Notes under the pieces: model-generated | The model's input: the letters and a program-made list of their open reading frames with translations, nothing else | The model's database searches: none | What the model was told of the DNA's origin: nothing | Program-made: the position numbers and the translations under genes | In this document: positions 33,756-37,951 of the stretch, piece after piece | Layout of the letters: every line of letters starts with the position of its first letter | How positions within the stretch are numbered: position 1 is the stretch's first letter | NCBI GenBank assembly: GCA_016182615.1 | Contig: JACPGF010000142.1 | Coordinates: 1-37,951, forward strand | Origin: Ignavibacteriales bacterium | Lineage (GTDB): Bacteria; Bacteroidota; Ignavibacteria; Ignavibacteriales; Ignavibacteriaceae | Direction: 5' to 3' | DNA length: 37,951 bases

Positions 33756-34445
33756 TTAATCTCTTCGTTTCCTGAAAAGGAAGTAGGTAACGATAATCAG
33801 CATTAGTCCCGCCAAAGCAAATATCCATGTGGGAGTTTCTTTTAATTTATACGGGCGGTAAGTTACTGAGATTGCTTTGCCTTTACCAAGCTGGCCAAGA
33901 TTGTATGACCATGTGAGAGTCTTTTTCCCAACTGCTGTTGCATTGTGGGTGATAATCTCACCGGGAAAACTATACACATAGGTTACATTAAACTTTGTTC
34001 CATCATCTAGCCCAAAGCCTGATGCAACGGGAGAAATGAATTGTGAAAATACTTTTTGCCCGGCAGCGCCGTCCTGCAGCGAAAATCCGGCATCAGCAAA
34101 GGGTTTCAGTTTCGTCAGAGAATCAATATGAACAAATTCAAACTCTATTCTAGTATGGTATGATGAATCGGTTGTATCGGCTACAACCGTTAGATTATGC
34201 ATTTTAACAAATTTGGATTCGAATTGGACTAATAGAGAGTCCCTGTTAAAAATTGATAATTGCGGTAACAGTTCATCTTTACTGACGGGTGGTATCTGCA
34301 TCCAATAGTGAATTTTCATAGTTCCCGAACCATCGGGATTAAGGCTGACCTCCTGATTGTAATTTAAACAGCCTGTTATGGACAGAAAAGCCAATAAGAT
34401 CAATACATAGCCTGTTAAACGAACGCGTCTCATGGTGTTACTCAT
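33756..34445 (-). CDS. Membrane-anchored lipoprotein of unknown function
   Basis: A 229-residue protein. The N-terminus has a lipoprotein signal (LILLAFLSITGC; Cys at residue 26), so the mature protein would be lipid-anchored. The body is beta-rich (EVSLNPDGSGTMKIHYWMQI), and near the C-terminus is one membrane helix (TWIFALAGLMLIIVTYFLF) followed by basic residues. The combination of N-terminal lipid and a C-terminal helix suggests it spans the periplasmic face of the inner membrane. The 'NPDGSGTM' motif is common in lipoproteins of this type, which have no known function. It is convergent with the ATPase/RloB pair and divergent from the FmdB-type gene. Confidence 0.7.
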   Translation of the reverse strand: MSNTMRRVRLTGYVLILLAFLSITGCLNYNQEVSLNPDGSGTMKIHYWMQIPPVSKDELLPQLSIFNRDSLLVQFESKFVKMHNLTVVADTTDSSYHTRIEFEFVHIDSLTKLKPFADAGFSLQDGAAGQKVFSQFISPVASGFGLDDGTKFNVTYVYSFPGEIITHNATAVGKKTLTWSYNLGQLGKGKAISVTYRPYKLKETPTWIFALAGLMLIIVTYFLFRKRRD

Positions 34446-34530
34446 TATTGCAAAAATTTATCCGGTTAAATTATAGAATTTTTTACACAAATTCATTACT
34501 TTTACACACGAAAGCGAGGATTATTATACA

Positions 34531-34830
34531 ATGCCAACATATGAATATATTTGCACAGAATGCAATTATGAATTTGAATCATTCCAGAGTATGAGCGCGG
34601 CGGTTTTAACGGAGTGCCCCACGTGCAAAGGAAAAGTAAGAAGAAAAATTAGTGCCGGTTTAAGCCCGATATTCAAGGGTTCCGGGTTTTATCAAACTGA
34701 CTATAAGGACAGCAAGAAACCCTCTGCCCCTGCGTCAACACCTAAAAAAGATACACCCGCGGAAAGCGCACCAGCAAAACCTGCAGCCGATGCACCTTCT
34801 TCAACAAGTTCATCATCAACGGAGAGTTAA
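34531..34830 (+). CDS. FmdB-family small zinc-ribbon protein
   Basis: A 99-residue protein. Residues 1-45 are the FmdB/CxxC zinc ribbon: MPTYEYICTECNYEFESFQS, then CPTCKGKVRRKI, with four Cys as two CxxC pairs. It then has FKGSGFYQTDY, the usual conserved extension. The last 40 residues are low-complexity, rich in Ala, Pro, Ser and Lys, ending SSSSTES. The family is thought to act as a small regulatory or nucleic-acid-binding protein, but its role is not well defined. It starts 85 bases from the divergent lipoprotein gene. Confidence 0.9.
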   Translation: MPTYEYICTECNYEFESFQSMSAAVLTECPTCKGKVRRKISAGLSPIFKGSGFYQTDYKDSKKPSAPASTPKKDTPAESAPAKPAADAPSSTSSSSTES

Positions 34831-34834
34831 GGGG

Positions 34835-35656
34835 TTACCCCTTAATTCCCGTTGAAAAAAACTCACGCATTTTTTCAACCTGTTCCTTAATTGTCAAAAC
34901 CGAGTACTCCGCGGTCAGCGGGTAAATGCTCGAGATGTTTCTATCACAACGTTCTGAGGCTTCAACAGGCCGGATGGCAATACCCAGTTCGTACGCGGTG
35001 TTTATCACGGAGACCAGTTCAAATTTCGAGAGTGTATCCGGAGAGTGGACATGCCATAACCCGGGCTTATATGCGCCATTTTGTATTATCCTGTAAACAA
35101 TATCTGCAAGGTACCACGTAGTCAATCCATTCCAGCGGTGATTAGTGAAGCCGTTTATTTCCTTGCCTGCATTGCCCCGGACCCACTCGAGCAAAGAGCG
35201 CTTTTGTCCGTGTTCTTCTCCGATGATTGATGTCCTGATTGTCATGATGTCTTTCGATTCACCGGCATTTTTGCTCATTCCATAGACATCATCCGCATCA
35301 AAGAAATCAAGCTCGTTATAGTTACCGGTTTTGCCTGAATATACACAATCAGTAGTAACATGAACACAGGGAACATTCATCGATATGCATAGTTTTGCCA
35401 GATTGTGTGGGAAAACAGCATTAACCCGTAAAACATCTTCTATGCTCATCGTGGCGATTTGCGGCTTAATAACGCCTGCTGCATTTAATACCAAATCCGC
35501 TCCGGTAACATACTCTTTCAGTTTTGCAATCGGGTCTTTTGCAATATCAAATTCATTCCGGCTTAATGCACAAACGTCTTCGGCTTTAGCCCGGAAGTAT
35601 TTTGTCGCGGCATAGCCGAGCATCCCCTTGGCACCAAGGATAACAACTTTTTTCAT
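34835..35656 (-). CDS. RmlD-like nucleotide-sugar reductase (short-chain dehydrogenase)
   Basis: Called from ATG 35656, where AAAGG is the ribosome binding site and the Rossmann fold begins at once (KKVVILGAKGMLGYAATKYF); the longer frame upstream adds 22 residues without sense. The 273-residue protein has NAAGVIKPQ, HVTTDCVYSGKTG, YGMSKNAGE (catalytic YxxxK) and MTIRTSIIGEE, all of the RmlD/sugar-nucleotide reductase family. It would reduce a 4-keto nucleotide sugar. It is the last gene in a minus-strand run of nucleotide-sugar genes, 4 bases after the cupin gene. The exact sugar is not clear. Confidence 0.85.
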   Translation of the reverse strand: MKKVVILGAKGMLGYAATKYFRAKAEDVCALSRNEFDIAKDPIAKLKEYVTGADLVLNAAGVIKPQIATMSIEDVLRVNAVFPHNLAKLCISMNVPCVHVTTDCVYSGKTGNYNELDFFDADDVYGMSKNAGESKDIMTIRTSIIGEEHGQKRSLLEWVRGNAGKEINGFTNHRWNGLTTWYLADIVYRIIQNGAYKPGLWHVHSPDTLSKFELVSVINTAYELGIAIRPVEASERCDRNISSIYPLTAEYSVLTIKEQVEKMREFFSTGIKG

Positions 35657-35660
35657 AGGA

Positions 35661-36107
35661 TTACCTTTCTTCAATTTCCCATGGATTCCAGTACCGAGCC
35701 TCGAACCGGAAATCATCAGCAAGGCTTTCAGCTATGCTTGAGGTTGAGAGAAACATGATTTTACAATCATCGCTTAATGACATGAACCCGTTTGCATATC
35801 CGGCTGGAATAAAAAGTATCGACGGAGATTTTTCGCTGAGTACAAAGCGGTTAACTTTCAAGTCCTTTGATGGAGCATCCCAATTATCTATCTGCACATT
35901 AGCTACAACGGCTGAGCCTTTTAAAACAAAGACATATTTGGCTTCGTTTTTATGCCCATGCCAGGCGCGGATAAAACCTTTCTTATGGTTTTCCACCATG
36001 TAGAAACGTTTCACGCCTTCAAAATTAAAATCATTGACAAAGCTAACGGTTCCACGGTCATCAACCGCGAGGCCGCCTTTAATAAGGGTTGGTTCTGCTG
36101 GCAGCAT
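35661..36107 (-). CDS. RmlC-like cupin, nucleotide-sugar 3,5-epimerase/isomerase family
   Basis: A 148-residue cupin of the dTDP-sugar isomerase type. VDDRGTVSFVNDF (14-26) opens the fold. IRAWHGHKNEAKYVFVLKG supplies the active-site His pair seen in RmlC-like proteins, and ILFIPAGYANGFMSLSDD and FLSTSS complete it. RmlC enzymes epimerise 4-keto-6-deoxy sugars; this one is shorter than most RmlC proteins (about 180), so the reaction may differ. It shares its first base with the stop of the upstream SDR gene. It is next to an RmlD-like reductase, so the two could act in sequence on one sugar. Confidence 0.8.
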   Translation of the reverse strand: MLPAEPTLIKGGLAVDDRGTVSFVNDFNFEGVKRFYMVENHKKGFIRAWHGHKNEAKYVFVLKGSAVVANVQIDNWDAPSKDLKVNRFVLSEKSPSILFIPAGYANGFMSLSDDCKIMFLSTSSIAESLADDFRFEARYWNPWEIEER

Positions 36108-37045
36108 TATTTTCCTTCCAATTCCTGCAGGTAAGCCTGATTGGAATAGCGGTTGCTATTCAGGTTTTTGATTCTTTTATTTTCAACAAGAAATTTTAAC
36201 TCGTCAATTCCTTCATCAATCGAGTGCAATGATTTGTAACCGAATACTTCTTGTGCTTTTTTGCTCGATACACGGTAGTTCCGCGTGTCCTGAAACGGCA
36301 TTTCTGTTTCTTCGATTGTTATATCGGGAAAATGATTCCGCAGTTGATAAGCAAGGTCGCGGATGCGGACATTTTGCCGGTGCAGGTTAAACACTCCCGC
36401 ATGTTCAGTCTCCAGATTCATCAGCACCGCGTTTGCAACATCTTTAACATGCAACAGTGGCCTGAACTGCTCACCGCCGAATACACTAATCTTGCCGACT
36501 GTAGAAGCTTTTACGGTAAGGATATTGACTACCAAGTCGAGCCGGATGCGTGAGTATAAATCGCCGACCCCAAACAATGTTCCCAAACGGAAAATCAGCG
36601 CGTTCTTGTTTTGCAAATATTCTTCAGCTTTCAGTTTGGTTGAAGCGTAGAGTGACAATGGCCGTTTTGGTGAAAGTTCATCCAGTTCTTTATCCTGCGC
36701 ACCATAGACTGAACAGGTGGACATAAAAATAATACGTCCGCTGTAGTTTTCACTCAGCCACTTTACCGATTCCTGATTAACGGCAATGGTTAAATCGGGG
36801 TTTAACTGGCATGCACCGTCTCCTACAATTGCAGCGAGCCAAACAACTACATCAGCCCACTTAAGGTGCGGTTCAAGTGTTTTTCTGTCAAGCACATCTC
36901 CATAATAAAAATCAACTTCTTTGCGGTATGAATCCTCGTATAACAGCGAATCGAATACCCGTACTTTGTAGCTCTTGCTGAAAATCAAATCGGTTATTGC
37001 TCCGCCCACGTAACCGGCACCGCCGACAATTAATACATTTTTCAT
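36107..37045 (-). CDS. NAD-dependent epimerase/dehydratase (extended SDR)
   Basis: A 312-residue extended short-chain dehydrogenase. It has GGAGYVGGAI at 8-17 (NAD-binding loop), DVVVWLAAIVGDGACQLNP, FMSTCSVYGAQ, and YASTKLKAEEYL with the catalytic YxxxK. The late segment FRPLLHVKDVANAV is common to this family. It would act on a nucleotide sugar, as epimerase or dehydratase. The start overlaps the end of the 2-epimerase gene by 4 bases (ATGA type). All four genes of the run are on one strand with small gaps or overlaps, a clear operon. Confidence 0.88.
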   Translation of the reverse strand: MKNVLIVGGAGYVGGAITDLIFSKSYKVRVFDSLLYEDSYRKEVDFYYGDVLDRKTLEPHLKWADVVVWLAAIVGDGACQLNPDLTIAVNQESVKWLSENYSGRIIFMSTCSVYGAQDKELDELSPKRPLSLYASTKLKAEEYLQNKNALIFRLGTLFGVGDLYSRIRLDLVVNILTVKASTVGKISVFGGEQFRPLLHVKDVANAVLMNLETEHAGVFNLHRQNVRIRDLAYQLRNHFPDITIEETEMPFQDTRNYRVSSKKAQEVFGYKSLHSIDEGIDELKFLVENKRIKNLNSNRYSNQAYLQELEGK

Positions 37046-37951
37046 TTTTCTAATTTCCTCTGTAATATTTTTATAATTCGATCGGAGGTTTTACCATCAC
37101 CGAGCCATTTGACTTGTGCCGGTGAGATAGTATAATCATTAAAGAACTTCAGGGTTTCATTAAGCATTTTTTTAATCGGGCGTGTTTCACCAATCATGAT
37201 GCTGTTGCCGAACTCAACCGATTCAGGCCGCTCCGTAAAATTGCGGGGCACAGCAACAGGGGTTTTTAACAGCGGGCATTCTTCCTGGCTGGTTCCCGAA
37301 TCTGAAACAACTCCATACGCGTGATATTGCAGCTCAAGATAATTGAGGAATCCGTAAGGGCCGACAAGTGATATATTCGGCTTTCCTTTTAATAACCTGT
37401 GTTTTACAATGTGTTTCAAAGCACGGTTAAAACGCACGAGTTTCACTTCCATTTTTAACTGGCTTCCCAGTTCATCCAGAAAAGTTAGAATATAGTTGTA
37501 CTGTTCGGGGGAGCTGAGGTTTTCGTTACGGTGTATATCGGCAACGATATAATTCCGCTTTTTGGTTCCGGTTGGTAAGTAAGGTTTTACCACTTCAACA
37601 ATGGTATTGCCGACAACATGAATGGCTTTCGGGTCTTTATTCTCCTTCAGCAGCCGTTCTTTGTATTTATTGGTATAAACAAAGATGTGGTCTGAAACAT
37701 AGTCGCAGATAACCCTGTTCACTTCTTCAGGCATGCGCCTGTCGTACGAGCGCATACCGCCTTCGATATGCCCGATGCGGTATCCTTCCTTAAATAAAGG
37801 AGCGCTTACCAGAGCTGAGTGTGAGTCACCCAGAAACAAAATAAGTTTCGGGTCAATTTTTTTCTTTTTCAGCAGGTAGATAACCTCTTTCGAGAGGTAA
37901 GAGAGTTGTTCGTACGGGGTTGTGGAGTTTTTTCCCGCGGCAAGCGTATAA
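37042..37951 (-). CDS. UDP-N-acetylglucosamine 2-epimerase family protein (FnlC/WbjD-like), N-terminus beyond the edge
   Basis: The frame is open to the right edge, so about 303 C-terminal residues are visible. The first are YTLAAGKNSTTPYEQL and then ILFLGDSHSALVSAPLF. HIEGGMRSYDRRMPEEVNR, the DYVSDHIFVYT stretch, HVVGNTI and SDSGTSQEECPLLKTPVAV-ERPE match the non-hydrolysing UDP-GlcNAc 2-epimerases. The RRMPEEVNR...SD form and the late ERPE are closest to the FnlC/WbjD group, used for N-acetyl-fucosamine precursors, rather than plain WecB. It is the most upstream visible gene of the sugar operon. Sub-family assignment is inference. Confidence 0.8.
   Translation of the reverse strand, partial: YTLAAGKNSTTPYEQLSYLSKEVIYLLKKKKIDPKLILFLGDSHSALVSAPLFKEGYRIGHIEGGMRSYDRRMPEEVNRVICDYVSDHIFVYTNKYKERLLKENKDPKAIHVVGNTIVEVVKPYLPTGTKKRNYIVADIHRNENLSSPEQYNYILTFLDELGSQLKMEVKLVRFNRALKHIVKHRLLKGKPNISLVGPYGFLNYLELQYHAYGVVSDSGTSQEECPLLKTPVAVPRNFTERPESVEFGNSIMIGETRPIKKMLNETLKFFNDYTISPAQVKWLGDGKTSDRIIKILQRKLEK

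Noticed and set aside
1-37951. CRISPR arrays, tRNA and rRNA genes
   Set aside because: No evenly spaced short repeats with unique spacers were seen. No cloverleaf with a TTCGAATC-type arm or rRNA-like stretch was recognised by eye.

Overview
The window looks like a contig from a Gram-negative member of the FCB group, most likely an Ignavibacteria/Kapabacteria-type (Chlorobi-side) bacterium. This is inference from gene content: a type IX secretion (T9SS) C-terminal sorting domain of the 'NFPNPFN' type on a PhoD-like phosphatase, a TonB-dependent receptor with an N-terminal carboxypeptidase-regulatory-like domain, the order rplM-rpsI-rpsB-tsf-pyrH-frr, moderate-to-low GC, and long intergenic spacers full of hairpin repeats. 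No rRNA, tRNA, CRISPR array or complete insertion sequence was recognised.

Layout. 1-1203: edge of a secreted-protein gene, then a repeat-rich spacer with two 150-bp direct repeats. 1204-2781: secreted HExxH protein with a C-terminal starch-binding-like domain. 3086-7021 (minus): apparent operon of a multi-pass membrane protein, a winged-helix regulator, a secreted TPR protein and a TonB-dependent receptor. 7216-8045 (plus): DUF2975 membrane protein and small XRE-type regulator. 9025-11445 (minus): ammonium channel amt and a YceH-family protein. 12033-15280 (minus): two adjacent sodium:solute symporters. 15745-16743 (minus): zinc-ribbon membrane protein. 16924-18842 (plus): YcaQ/AlkX-type DNA glycosylase and a TrpF-like protein. 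19619-20944 (minus): sodium:alanine symporter. 21506-25325 (plus): ribosomal/translation block, UMP kinase and ribosome recycling factor, followed by a GDP-fucose synthase gene. 26812-29373 (plus): alpha/beta hydrolase, then arsR-arsM with a clear palindromic operator. 29752-31408: broken PhoD-like phosphatase. 31513-33502: AAA-ATPase plus RloB-type TOPRIM pair, a candidate phage-defence module. 33756-34830: divergent lipoprotein and FmdB-type zinc-ribbon genes. 34835-37951 (minus): nucleotide-sugar operon running off the right edge.

Two things stand out. First, three otherwise well-conserved genes within about 8.4 kb (rpsB, the GDP-fucose synthase gene, the PhoD-like gene) each lack an internal block of roughly 35-75 codons; two of them are also frameshifted. 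rpsB is essential, so an assembly error is the first explanation to test, with real microdeletion as the alternative. Second, the spacers hold a set of non-coding elements built from paired hairpins. At least one (11701-12021) has a perfect 13-bp terminal inverted repeat and a matching 4-bp flank on both sides, as expected of a miniature transposable element; two others have weaker versions of the same kind of ends.

The working parts are mostly transport (ammonium, sodium-coupled solutes, alanine, a TonB substrate), surface polysaccharide precursors, arsenic detoxification and translation. The most likely accessory system is the AAA-ATPase/RloB pair.
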